This document shows positions 7,812-14,818 of a DNA stretch of 64,000 bases, in pieces. The stretch covers positions 1 through 64,000 of the forward strand of contig JAZRKX010000038.1 of NCBI GenBank assembly GCA_045646525.1. Reading direction: 5' to 3'. The stretch is from RGIG8748 sp045646525 (lineage in GTDB: Bacteria; Bacillota; Clostridia; UMGS1810). The first letter of the stretch is position 1. Each line of letters opens with the position of its first letter. The notes beneath the pieces are model-generated. The model made no database searches, was not told where the DNA came from, and saw nothing but the letters and a program-made list of their open reading frames with translations. A program made the translations under genes and the position numbers.

Positions 7812-8735
7812 ATGAAGAGCACACCGCACAAAAAAATATCACCAAGTGCATTGATTTCCCTAAAAGATGCATTGTCAAAAATATATTGGTACAAAAATGA
7901 CTTGAGGTGCTTTTTAAATTATAGTTTAAATAATAAAGCAATTGTATCTACACTAAATTGGACTGATGTTAAATATGAGATTATATCTCAACTAATTGAT
8001 CGTATGAATTGTCGTCCTGATTTATATCTTGAAGATATGTTGACTTTGTTAAAAAATGTTTGTGAATTTAATGACTTTAGTCATTTTGACAGACTTCCTG
8101 GAAAAGATGGCGAAAAGCACAAAAATGATGCCGAAAATTCGATTAAAGCATTGCGAAAAAACTGTGAAGGTTTTTTCGACAAAATGAAATCAAACGAAAA
8201 AGCAAAAGCTCATAGAGAACAGTTTCGTATTCAACAAGCAAAAACACAAGACTATAATAACAAGATTGAAAACTTCAAAAATCAATATTATAGCTTGGTT
8301 ACTATGCAAGATTCTCAACAACGAGGATATGCATTAGAAACATTTTTGAATGACTTATTTACTTTTTTTGACATGTCACCACGTTCTTCTTTTAAAATCA
8401 ATGGCGAACAGATTGATGGAGCATTTACTCATGATAATAACGATTATCTCCTTGAAGCTAAATGGCATAGTTCTCCAATAGCCAGGAAAGAAATTGATGT
8501 TTTTGAAGCAGAAATATCCCGAAAATTAAAAACAACACTGGGATTATTTGTTTCAATTAATGGATTTGTAGATGCAGTATTAGATTCCTCTAACTCATAT
8601 AAATCTATAATTTTGATGGATAGTCAGGATTTAATACAAGTATTAGAACGAAGAATAACATTGAATGATTTGATTCTGTTCAAGAGGCGACACGCTTCCG
8701 AAACAGGCCAAATAATGTATAGAGTTAGCACATAA
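7812..8735 (+). CDS. Mrr-like PD-(D/E)xK restriction endonuclease
   Basis: A 307-residue protein with a helical, Lys-rich N-terminal ~160 residues, probably DNA binding. The C-terminal nuclease core is plain: RGYALETFLNDLF (Glu176 on helix A), then GEQIDGAF (Asp202), then DYLLEAKWHS (Glu215 and Lys217). This spacing is the restriction-endonuclease-like fold of Mrr/type II enzymes. It sits 166 bp behind the third methyltransferase with its own GGAGGGG ribosome site, consistent with a methyltransferase/endonuclease pair. The closing segment VSINGFVDAVLDSS is typical of the last strands of this fold. The cut site cannot be inferred from sequence. Confidence 0.85.
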   Translation: MKSTPHKKISPSALISLKDALSKIYWYKNDLRCFLNYSLNNKAIVSTLNWTDVKYEIISQLIDRMNCRPDLYLEDMLTLLKNVCEFNDFSHFDRLPGKDGEKHKNDAENSIKALRKNCEGFFDKMKSNEKAKAHREQFRIQQAKTQDYNNKIENFKNQYYSLVTMQDSQQRGYALETFLNDLFTFFDMSPRSSFKINGEQIDGAFTHDNNDYLLEAKWHSSPIARKEIDVFEAEISRKLKTTLGLFVSINGFVDAVLDSSNSYKSIILMDSQDLIQVLERRITLNDLILFKRRHASETGQIMYRVST

Positions 8736-8763
8736 ATAGATCTCTATTATAATAAAAACAACC

Positions 8764-9318
8764 ATGGATAAAATTATATTTGTAAACAACAAAATAATCA
8801 AATACGACTTACAATATAAAAAAGTAAAGAATATAAACCTTCGTATTAAACCCGATGGTAGCATACATGTGTCTGCAAGCAAGCGAGTTTCGCAGAAGGT
8901 TATTGACGAGTTTATATTATCTAAGGCAGACTTTATTTTAAAAGCCTTAGACAAGTATGCGAATAGAACGGAAAAGCCTAGTGTGCAATATTTTGCCGAG
9001 GATGAAATTCGTGGCTTTATACTTGAACTGTGTGAAAAGATACACCCATACTTTGAAAAGTTTGGTGTGCAATATCCTACAATAAAGTTCAGACGGATGG
9101 TATCTCAATGGGGTAATTGCCATTCACAAAAGGGAGTTTTGACTTTTAATACGAATTTGATGTATGTGCCGATTGAGTGTATAGAATATGTGGTAGCTCA
9201 TGAATTTACACATTTTCTGCAACCCAATCACTCAAGCAAGTTCTACGATGAATTAGCTAAAATAATGCCCGATTGGAAAACTCGCAGGCAAAAGCTAAAA
9301 TCTATTTCGATAAGATAG
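8764..9318 (+). CDS. YgjP-like zinc metalloprotease (DUF45)
   Basis: A 184-residue protein of the YgjP family. The signature is AHEFTHFLQPNHSSKFYDEL, giving zinc ligands His146 and His150, catalytic Glu147 and a third ligand at His156. The preceding MVSQWGNCHSQKGVLTFN block is the other hallmark of the family (usually R.(S/T)RWGSCS..G.i.lN). The N-terminal ~65 residues are the usual beta-rich arm (NLRIKPDGSIHVSAS). YgjP-like proteins are often seen next to restriction-modification genes; their substrate is not established. No clear ribosome site precedes the ATG, so expression may depend on read-through from the endonuclease gene 28 bp upstream. Confidence 0.9.
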   Translation: MDKIIFVNNKIIKYDLQYKKVKNINLRIKPDGSIHVSASKRVSQKVIDEFILSKADFILKALDKYANRTEKPSVQYFAEDEIRGFILELCEKIHPYFEKFGVQYPTIKFRRMVSQWGNCHSQKGVLTFNTNLMYVPIECIEYVVAHEFTHFLQPNHSSKFYDELAKIMPDWKTRRQKLKSISIR

Positions 9319-9345
9319 AAAAAGCGGTCATAAAGGAGAGTAACT

Positions 9346-9699
9346 ATGATTAAATATATTTGTTATCCTAAATGTACAACCTGTCAGAAAGCTAAAAAGT
9401 GGCTTGATGACAACAAAATAGAATGCGAGCTTCGTGATATTAAAAAGGATAATCCGAGTTATGAAGAATTAACCACTTGGCATAAAATGAGCGAACTTCC
9501 GCTTAAGAAGTTCTTTAACACATCAGGACTTTTGTATAAGTCAATGGAACTGAAGGACAAGCTTCCTGCAATGTCAGACGAAGAACAATTAAGACTCCTT
9601 TCCACAGACGGAATGCTCGTAAAACGTCCGCTTGTAATAGGCGAAGACTTTGTTTTAGTTGGATTCAAGGAAAGTGAATGGAGCGAAGTGTTACGATAA
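9346..9699 (+). CDS. ArsC/Spx-family thioredoxin-fold protein
   Basis: A 117-residue protein with the ArsC-family layout. YPKCTTCQKAKKWLDD is the N-terminal redox/catalytic loop with Cys10 and Cys13. After a helical middle, KRPLVIGEDFVLVGFKESEW is the conserved C-terminal block that contains the cis-Pro/Arg region. Arsenate reductases use the first Cys; Spx/MgsR relatives use CxxC as a redox switch. The CxxC here and the absence of other ars genes nearby fit the YffB/Spx-like branch better than true arsenate reduction (inference). It has a good ribosome site (AAGGAGAG) and lies 27 bp after ygjP. Confidence 0.88.
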   Translation: MIKYICYPKCTTCQKAKKWLDDNKIECELRDIKKDNPSYEELTTWHKMSELPLKKFFNTSGLLYKSMELKDKLPAMSDEEQLRLLSTDGMLVKRPLVIGEDFVLVGFKESEWSEVLR

Positions 9700-9741
9700 A
9701 AAATTTAGGAACGAAAGCAATATAAAGAGGTGAATATTGTC

Positions 9742-10422
9742 ATGTCAGAAAATAAAATCCCGTTTGTTGGAAAAGTAGAAAAAATCACATTAGTTTCTAT
9801 GCCTTGTTTCTACATCTGTCCACCTAAGGTTGGAGAGGATGATGAACAAAAGCTCACCATAAATAAAAACGGAAAAGTTACATTTACCTCTAAATTTTAT
9901 CAGGTTTTGGGCATTTGTCCGATGAGCTATGGACGATGGGGAAAGACAACATTAGATAAGGACACGACATTTGAATTGCTTGAAGCTATAGTGAGACCTT
10001 TTAGAGAACCATATATTGAAACGTTTTGCACAGATGTTGGGAGTTGGTATTTGGTAGCCTTTAATACTGAAGGACAGAAATTTGAATTTGATGGACGTTT
10101 AATGTGTGATTCGTTTGAAGGTGCAGAAGAATTATCTTATCATATCCGTCAAACACTGATGATGCCAGATTTGTTTGCATTTGATGGTGGGTATGGCATA
10201 AATTCAACAGACTATATTTACTTGAGTGTTGAATTTTCACATGGTGGAAAAACCTATTATTATAGGACAGACGATGATAGCGTATCAGAGGGTGATGTTG
10301 TAATCGTGCCTGTTGGTGACGGAACCGAAAAGAAAGCACGAGTGGTTGATGTTGAATGTTTTAAAGAGGATAATGTTCCTATGCCGCTTGAAGAAGTGAA
10401 GTATATTCTTCGAAAGCTATAG
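9742..10422 (+). CDS. Uncharacterised protein
   Basis: A 226-residue protein that I cannot assign. ATG at 9742 is chosen because GAGGTG lies just upstream; an in-frame GTG at 9730 overlaps it. The N-terminal ~150 residues are mixed alpha/beta with several aromatic blocks (MSYGRWGKTTLDKDTTFELL). The last ~65 residues, beginning YLSVEFSHGGKTYYYRTDDD, read as a small beta-barrel: the run EGDVVIVPVGDGTEKKARVV resembles the PriA N-terminal/OB-like surface used for nucleic-acid or protein contact. That likeness is weak. No signal peptide or membrane segment is present. It is followed after 19 bp by the broken deformylase. Confidence 0.75.
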   Translation: MSENKIPFVGKVEKITLVSMPCFYICPPKVGEDDEQKLTINKNGKVTFTSKFYQVLGICPMSYGRWGKTTLDKDTTFELLEAIVRPFREPYIETFCTDVGSWYLVAFNTEGQKFEFDGRLMCDSFEGAEELSYHIRQTLMMPDLFAFDGGYGINSTDYIYLSVEFSHGGKTYYYRTDDDSVSEGDVVIVPVGDGTEKKARVVDVECFKEDNVPMPLEEVKYILRKL

Positions 10423-10441
10423 GGTTGAACAGAGGTACATA

Positions 10442-10839
10442 ATGGTTAAAAAGATTATAAAAGACATTTTTATATTCAGAAAAGCTGAGCCTGCAACAAA
10501 AGAAGACTTGCAGGTCGCAATAGATTTGGCAGACACCTTGCAGGCAAATGCAGATATTTGCGTTGGCATGGCGGCTAATATGATTGGCGTTAACAAAAGG
10601 ATTATCGCATTTTTTGTTGGTCCGATGGTTATGACAATGATAAACCCTATTATTGTTAAAAAGTCGAAGGAAACCTACGAGGTGGGTCATTATCTGGAAC
10701 TCGTAATACAGTCAGGCATCAGGAAATTGAGGTTGAATATCTTGATATGAATTTCAAGAAGCAGCGGCAAGCTTACAGTGGCTTCCCTGCGCAGATTATT
10801 CAACACGAAATCGACCACTGCGATGGGGTTGTTATATAG
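10442..10839 (+). pseudogene. def: Peptide deformylase, frameshifted remnant
   Basis: The first ~80 codons, from ATG 10442, give GMAANMIGVNKRIIAFFVG, the deformylase motif 1 (usually GLAAxQxG). After KETYE (about 10680) the frame shifts. The other frame continues as SLSGTRNTVRHQEIEVEYLD and QIIQHEIDHCDGVVI, containing the metal-binding HEIDH motif 3, and stops at 10837-10839. The break falls exactly where motif 2 (EGCLS) should be, and its metal-ligand Cys is missing from both frames. The gene therefore cannot make an active enzyme that removes N-formyl groups from new proteins. A single sequencing indel would not restore the motif cleanly. Essential deformylase activity must come from another gene. 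Confidence 0.85.
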
Positions 10840-10887
10840 ACAAGATACTGAAAAGAAAAATGATAGAATTCATTATAGGAGGATAAA

Positions 10888-11376
10888 ATGATTGAAGCTA
10901 TAATAGGTGTTTTTGGAACCATTTTAGGTACGGTCTTGGGGTGGTGCTTAGGTAATATTAAAAGTAATCGCTTGATTTTTAATATAAAAGAAATACATTT
11001 GATGGATAAAGGAGATTATTATAAGGCATATTTTCATTTAAATATGTTTAATAAATCTGACAAGCCTAAAGCTTTAAGGAATCTTAAAATATGTGGTTAT
11101 AAAAATAATGTGTGTGTCGTTCAATCGGAGGTTGAAAGTTCACCCGAAAATGGGTTTGCTAATAATGCCGAGAGAGAGGAATATGAGGCATACTTAAGAG
11201 AGATTTCTTTATTAACTATCAATGCATACGAAAGCAAGGAAGTATCGTGTAAAATAGAATTTATAGATTTTGAAGAAGATGCTGAGTTTTTTCTGGAATA
11301 TAATGATGATAACTTTAAACTACGACAAGTTCCTATAAATATTGTGATAAAAAAGAAAAAGAATCGTGGAGAATAA
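10888..11376 (+). CDS. Small membrane-anchored protein of unknown function
   Basis: A 162-residue protein with one N-terminal hydrophobic segment (AIIGVFGTILGTVLGWCLG, residues ~4-22), then a soluble domain of mostly beta character (IFNIKEIHLMDKGDYYKAYF and onward). It ends in a Lys-rich tail. The arrangement suggests a membrane-anchored beta-sandwich domain with a cytoplasmic or surface location not determinable from sequence. It has an excellent ribosome site (AGGAGG, 6 nt). I know no named family for it. Gene order (deformylase relic before, small membrane protein after) gives no functional hint. Confidence 0.75.
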   Translation: MIEAIIGVFGTILGTVLGWCLGNIKSNRLIFNIKEIHLMDKGDYYKAYFHLNMFNKSDKPKALRNLKICGYKNNVCVVQSEVESSPENGFANNAEREEYEAYLREISLLTINAYESKEVSCKIEFIDFEEDAEFFLEYNDDNFKLRQVPINIVIKKKKNRGE

Positions 11377-11469
11377 TAGTTTATATTATGACAGTTACAA
11401 AATTTTAGTTTATTAATCAACTAATCACGTCGAAAGGCTTGATTATATAAAAATTATTTTTAAGGAGTA

Positions 11470-11601
11470 TTGCTGTTTGAAGAAAAACAACACCTTGGAT
11501 ATTGTAGCATAGACGGAGGCTGTGAAAAATATCTGCACAAGTCTCCCAAGATTGCAGTCAACAATTATCAGAATGAAAATAAATGGAGAGGAAAACTATG
11601 A
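11470..11601 (+). CDS. 43-codon ORF coupled to the next gene, possible gene remnant
   Basis: Open frame from TTG 11470 to TGA 11601, overlapping the next start codon as ATGA. The product contains LGYCSIDGGCEKYLHKSP and ends NYQNENKWRGKL. It has two Cys in a CxxxxxC arrangement and no hydrophobic segment. GGAG lies upstream at 11463-11466, only 3 nt from TTG, so the start is uncertain. The stop/start overlap suggests that it was, or is, translationally coupled to the membrane protein. It could be the C-terminal stump of a decayed gene. Confidence 0.4.
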   Translation: MLFEEKQHLGYCSIDGGCEKYLHKSPKIAVNNYQNENKWRGKL

Positions 11602-11828
11602 GAAAGCTGTTTGAATATGCTAACATCTATGCGAGCCAAAGCACGTTTAAGGATTTTGCTCTTGTTAAGTTCTGCTTGTGTGCAATCGGCGTATTTATAG
11701 GTGTTCTTCTGCCGGAATCCGTTCAAGCTTATGCTTTAATCGTCGCCGGTGCAGTTTTTCTTATTACATACATTCTGTTGATGCTTAAATTTATTAAGTT
11801 GATAATCAACGAAAGTAAGAAGAAATAG
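11598..11828 (+). CDS. Small two-helix membrane protein ('permease of phosphate ABC transporter'-like)
   Basis: A 76-residue protein with start ATG 11598 behind GAGAGGAAA. It begins MRKLFEYANIYASQSTFKDF, then has two transmembrane helices (KFCLCAIGVFIGVLLP and AYALIVAGAVFLITYILLML), separated by a short loop, and a Lys-rich C-terminus. This is a familiar short clostridial protein that databases tend to label 'permease of phosphate ABC transporter'. No evidence of phosphate transport is visible, and the label should not be trusted. It precedes the flavin-reductase-like gene by 18 bp. Confidence 0.8.
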   Translation: MRKLFEYANIYASQSTFKDFALVKFCLCAIGVFIGVLLPESVQAYALIVAGAVFLITYILLMLKFIKLIINESKKK

Positions 11829-11846
11829 AAGTTGGAGTGAAAAGTT

Positions 11847-12419
11847 ATGAGAAAGAATTTAGGTGCGAAGGCAATTTTATATCCAATGCCGGTTCTTATC
11901 ATAGGAACATATGATAAGAACCGAAAACCTAATGCAATGAATGCTGCTTGGGGTGGTATAAGCGAAGAAACACAGATTTCTATTTGTGTTGATGACGGAC
12001 ACAAGACTGCAAAGAATGTGGTTAAAACAGGTGCATTTACCGTTAGTATTGCAGATGCAGAAAATGTTATTGCGTGCGACTATGTTGGTATTGTTTCTGG
12101 TAATAAAGTACCCGATAAAATCGAAAAAGCAGGTTGGCACGTTACAAAGAGTGAATTTGTGAATGCTCCGCTTTTTGATGAGCTGCCTATGGCGCTTGAA
12201 TGCAAACTCATCAGCTACGACGCAGAATCTTGCAGACTTGTTGGTGAAATTTTAAATGTCTCTGCTGACGAAAGAATACTTGACGAAAACGGAAAAATTG
12301 ACTTGAATAAATTTAGTCCTATCACATATGACCCAGTACATCATATCTATCGTAAGATTGGTGATGTGATTGGTAAAGCTTTTAGTGATGGGGTGAAAAC
12401 AAATAAATTACACCTATAA
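11847..12419 (+). CDS. Flavin-reductase-like / FMN-binding split-barrel protein
   Basis: A 190-residue protein of the flavin reductase-like (FMN-binding split barrel) family. The opening LYPMPVLIIGTYDKNRKPNA leads into AAWGGISEETQISICVDD and HKTAKNVVKTGAFTVSIAD, the conserved flavin-binding strands. DYVGIVSGNKVPDKIEKAGW and LECKLIS follow, as in NADH-dependent flavin reductases and related split-barrel proteins. Likely role: binding FMN and passing electrons to an unknown partner in the cytoplasm. It is the last gene before a weak hairpin terminator at 12409-12440 and the start of the cyclase-fold/GHKL/radical-SAM row. Confidence 0.88.
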   Translation: MRKNLGAKAILYPMPVLIIGTYDKNRKPNAMNAAWGGISEETQISICVDDGHKTAKNVVKTGAFTVSIADAENVIACDYVGIVSGNKVPDKIEKAGWHVTKSEFVNAPLFDELPMALECKLISYDAESCRLVGEILNVSADERILDENGKIDLNKFSPITYDPVHHIYRKIGDVIGKAFSDGVKTNKLHL

Positions 12420-12440
12420 TAACTAGAGGTGTATATATTT
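12409..12440 (+). terminator. Weak hairpin terminator after the flavin-reductase-like gene
   Basis: TACACCT at 12409-12415 pairs with AGGTGTA at 12427-12433, followed by TATATTT. The stem is only 7 bp and overlaps the stop codon region, so termination is probably partial. Confidence 0.4.
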
Positions 12441-12480
12441 CCTGCGAAATACAACAAATACTATTTTAGGAGAAAATGCT

Positions 12481-13254
12481 ATGGAATTTAAAAACCCAAC
12501 TATTGAATTACCACAAAGTGAAACGATAAAGAAGATTACCAAAAAGAAAGAAGGTATAGGAGAATATAACAAATTAGAATCCACGTATTTTGTTTTTCTG
12601 GATGTATTAGGATTTAAACAAACTTACGAAGATATTTCAAAAGAAATAAAAGCAGTATTTGAATATTTTAATTCTTTAATTGCACAGCTTGGATTTTTGG
12701 AGAAAACTCCCGAAAAATGTTATGCTGGGCAAACCTCTGATAGCTTATATTTTTACACGACGGAGTTGAATTATTTAGTTTGTTTTATTAATGTGTTTTT
12801 GCATTTTGGTTTATATGCTATGAGCAAAAATGTGTTTTTTAGGGGTGGTATTTCTAAGGGAACGCTTTACGTTAACAAACCATACCAATTCTACGGGAAC
12901 TGCGTAATAAACTCATTCCTATTAGAAGAAGATATAGCTAAAATGCCAAGAATAGCAATTGATAAAAAAACAATAAAGGATTTGAAAGGAAATACCCAAA
13001 ATTGGAATATTGAAGAAGATCAAGACAGGACTTATTTAAATTTCTTTTCACAAAGTGTGTTAAACGATGTTGAAGATTATTTGGATATGCCTAGTACTGA
13101 AAATAAAAAAATAAATGTGGATGTTATCAAGAAAATAAGGAGCAATATAGTAACTAATATGGATAACTTGGAATTTAACGAAAAGACATATAAAAAATAC
13201 TGCTATTTAAAAAAATCCTGCGAAAAATTTATTGAACAAATCAAAAACAACTAG
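12481..13254 (+). CDS. Class III nucleotide-cyclase-fold protein of unknown function
   Basis: A 257-residue protein whose centre follows the class III cyclase order. YFVFLDVLGFKQTYED (~39-54) supplies the first metal-type Asp. AGQTSDSLYFY (~83) supplies the second. FFRGGISKGTLY (~120-131) matches the R-x-G-I-x-x-G strand, and QFYGNCVINSFLLEEDIAK followed by PRIAI matches the closing G-x-x-V...LE helix. The Asn and Arg that stabilise the transition state in true cyclases appear as Ile and Leu, so catalysis may be altered or lost. The first ~35 residues and the last ~60 (Lys-rich helices) are unique. It is followed after 41 bp by a GHKL ATPase, suggesting a functional pair. Possible signalling or sensing role in defence (inference). 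Confidence 0.7.
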   Translation: MEFKNPTIELPQSETIKKITKKKEGIGEYNKLESTYFVFLDVLGFKQTYEDISKEIKAVFEYFNSLIAQLGFLEKTPEKCYAGQTSDSLYFYTTELNYLVCFINVFLHFGLYAMSKNVFFRGGISKGTLYVNKPYQFYGNCVINSFLLEEDIAKMPRIAIDKKTIKDLKGNTQNWNIEEDQDRTYLNFFSQSVLNDVEDYLDMPSTENKKINVDVIKKIRSNIVTNMDNLEFNEKTYKKYCYLKKSCEKFIEQIKNN

Positions 13255-13295
13255 AATAAAAAAGAAAAATATACATATGATAGGAGATAAATGTT

Positions 13296-14762
13296 ATGAA
13301 TGATATATATGTTGGAGCGAGTATATTGAATATAATTACTGAGTCACTATACGAAAGACCGATTGTTGTTTTTAGAGAATATGTGCAGAATTCTGTGGAT
13401 TCTATGGCGATGATTGAAAATGAGGAAAATAAACGGGATTTATGCAATTACATTTGGAATAAAGGTGAAAATTTGTATTTTTTGGACAATGGCAAAGGAA
13501 TATTGAAGGAAGAATTTTTGCCAAAAATGAAAAGCATTGCATTCTCTGGCAAGGAAAAAACTACAAATTTGGGTTATAAGGGTATCGGTCGTCTGTCTGG
13601 TGTTTCCTATTGCCAAAAATTGAGGTTTATTAACATTTTAGATTTTAAAAACGATGTTTTTCAAGAGTATTCAATAGATTGTAATGAATATGCCAAACTT
13701 CAGAAAAACGAAAATTATAATGAGTTAACTTTTGAGGAATTGATGGATTGTATTGGAACATTAAATGAAAATGTTTCGTCTCAAGAAATACATGAAACAA
13801 TTAAAACTCACTCAGATATTTTCGAGAAAAGAAATGAAGGATTTTTGGTTATATTAGAAGAAATATCTCAAGTCTTAAAAAATATTATAAAAGATAAAAG
13901 GTTTGGTAATGAACTAGGGTGGCTACTGCCAGTTCCGTTTGATTCTGAAATGATTTCTGGGGAAGACAATAATGATGTTCTATTTAAATCATTAAGCGAA
14001 GAGAAAATCCTTAACAATATAATAGCAGCAAAATCGTACAATATATTTTACAATAATACTCAAATTTTTAGACCCATAAAGAAACGCATGCTAAGAAAGT
14101 ATACTTGTAAAAGTAATTTAGGTAAATATGCAATATGTGTACACACATTTTCGAATGAAAGGATACAGATCGATAGTTCCAATGAATTTTCAGGAATAAG
14201 GGTATATATAGACAATATGCTCTTATGTGATGAAGCTGAATTAATAACAATGTTAGAACAGTATAATTATACTACTTCCTCTAGAAATGAGTTGATACAA
14301 GCTTCTAGGGGTATAGGTGCGATGATTTATATAGTTGACAAAGTTAATATTTCTGCAAATGCGAGACGTACTTTTATAGAAACTACCGATCAAGATTCAA
14401 TGGAATTTTTGGGGTTGATTGGTTCTTTTATAAGCAATGTAAATGCTGCTAGATATGCTTTGTCAAAGTATGCATCTGCCTTAAAAAACAGTGAAAGTAT
14501 AGAATCAGACATACAAATTAAAAAACAAAAGGCATTGATAAACCTTCAAAAACTTGCAAGTGATGAAATACAGGTGGAAGTAAAATTAGATGATAAACAA
14601 ACTGAGTTTGAAAAATTGAGCGCCATAGAGCAAAAGAAAATAGTAAAGACCAAAATAAGTAGGGGTATAAACGAATCAATTAAAGACTACTTAAATAATG
14701 CTACAAGTCTTAATATCGAAACATGCACAGAAGATTTTAAAATATGGTTCTTATCAAATTAA
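13296..14762 (+). CDS. GHKL (Hsp90/MORC-type) ATPase
   Basis: A 488-residue ATP-binding protein with a complete Bergerat fold at its N-terminus. The N box is FREYVQNSVDS with Glu28, Asn32 and Asp35. The G1 box is FLDNGKGI with Asp64. The G2 box is NLGYKGIGRLSGVSYC at 91-106. The sequence then leaves known chaperone or histidine-kinase patterns: there is no H-box or receiver. A middle ~200-residue region of Hsp90-like beta strands (FSGIRVYIDNMLLCDEAE) and a Lys/Glu-rich C-terminal helix of probable coiled coil follow. The architecture is closest to MORC/Hsp90-type ATP-gated clamps, some of which occur beside restriction systems. Good ribosome site (AGGAG). Probably co-transcribed with the cyclase-fold gene. 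Confidence 0.85.
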   Translation: MNDIYVGASILNIITESLYERPIVVFREYVQNSVDSMAMIENEENKRDLCNYIWNKGENLYFLDNGKGILKEEFLPKMKSIAFSGKEKTTNLGYKGIGRLSGVSYCQKLRFINILDFKNDVFQEYSIDCNEYAKLQKNENYNELTFEELMDCIGTLNENVSSQEIHETIKTHSDIFEKRNEGFLVILEEISQVLKNIIKDKRFGNELGWLLPVPFDSEMISGEDNNDVLFKSLSEEKILNNIIAAKSYNIFYNNTQIFRPIKKRMLRKYTCKSNLGKYAICVHTFSNERIQIDSSNEFSGIRVYIDNMLLCDEAELITMLEQYNYTTSSRNELIQASRGIGAMIYIVDKVNISANARRTFIETTDQDSMEFLGLIGSFISNVNAARYALSKYASALKNSESIESDIQIKKQKALINLQKLASDEIQVEVKLDDKQTEFEKLSAIEQKKIVKTKISRGINESIKDYLNNATSLNIETCTEDFKIWFLSN

Positions 14763-14818
14763 CTAAACCCTCTTTACAAATCGTCTCGTTCATGATAAAC
14801 TTATATGGGTGATTAATT

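Noticed and set aside
11598..11828. Real phosphate ABC transporter permease
   Set aside because: Only two helices in 76 residues and no permease motif; the common database name is misleading.
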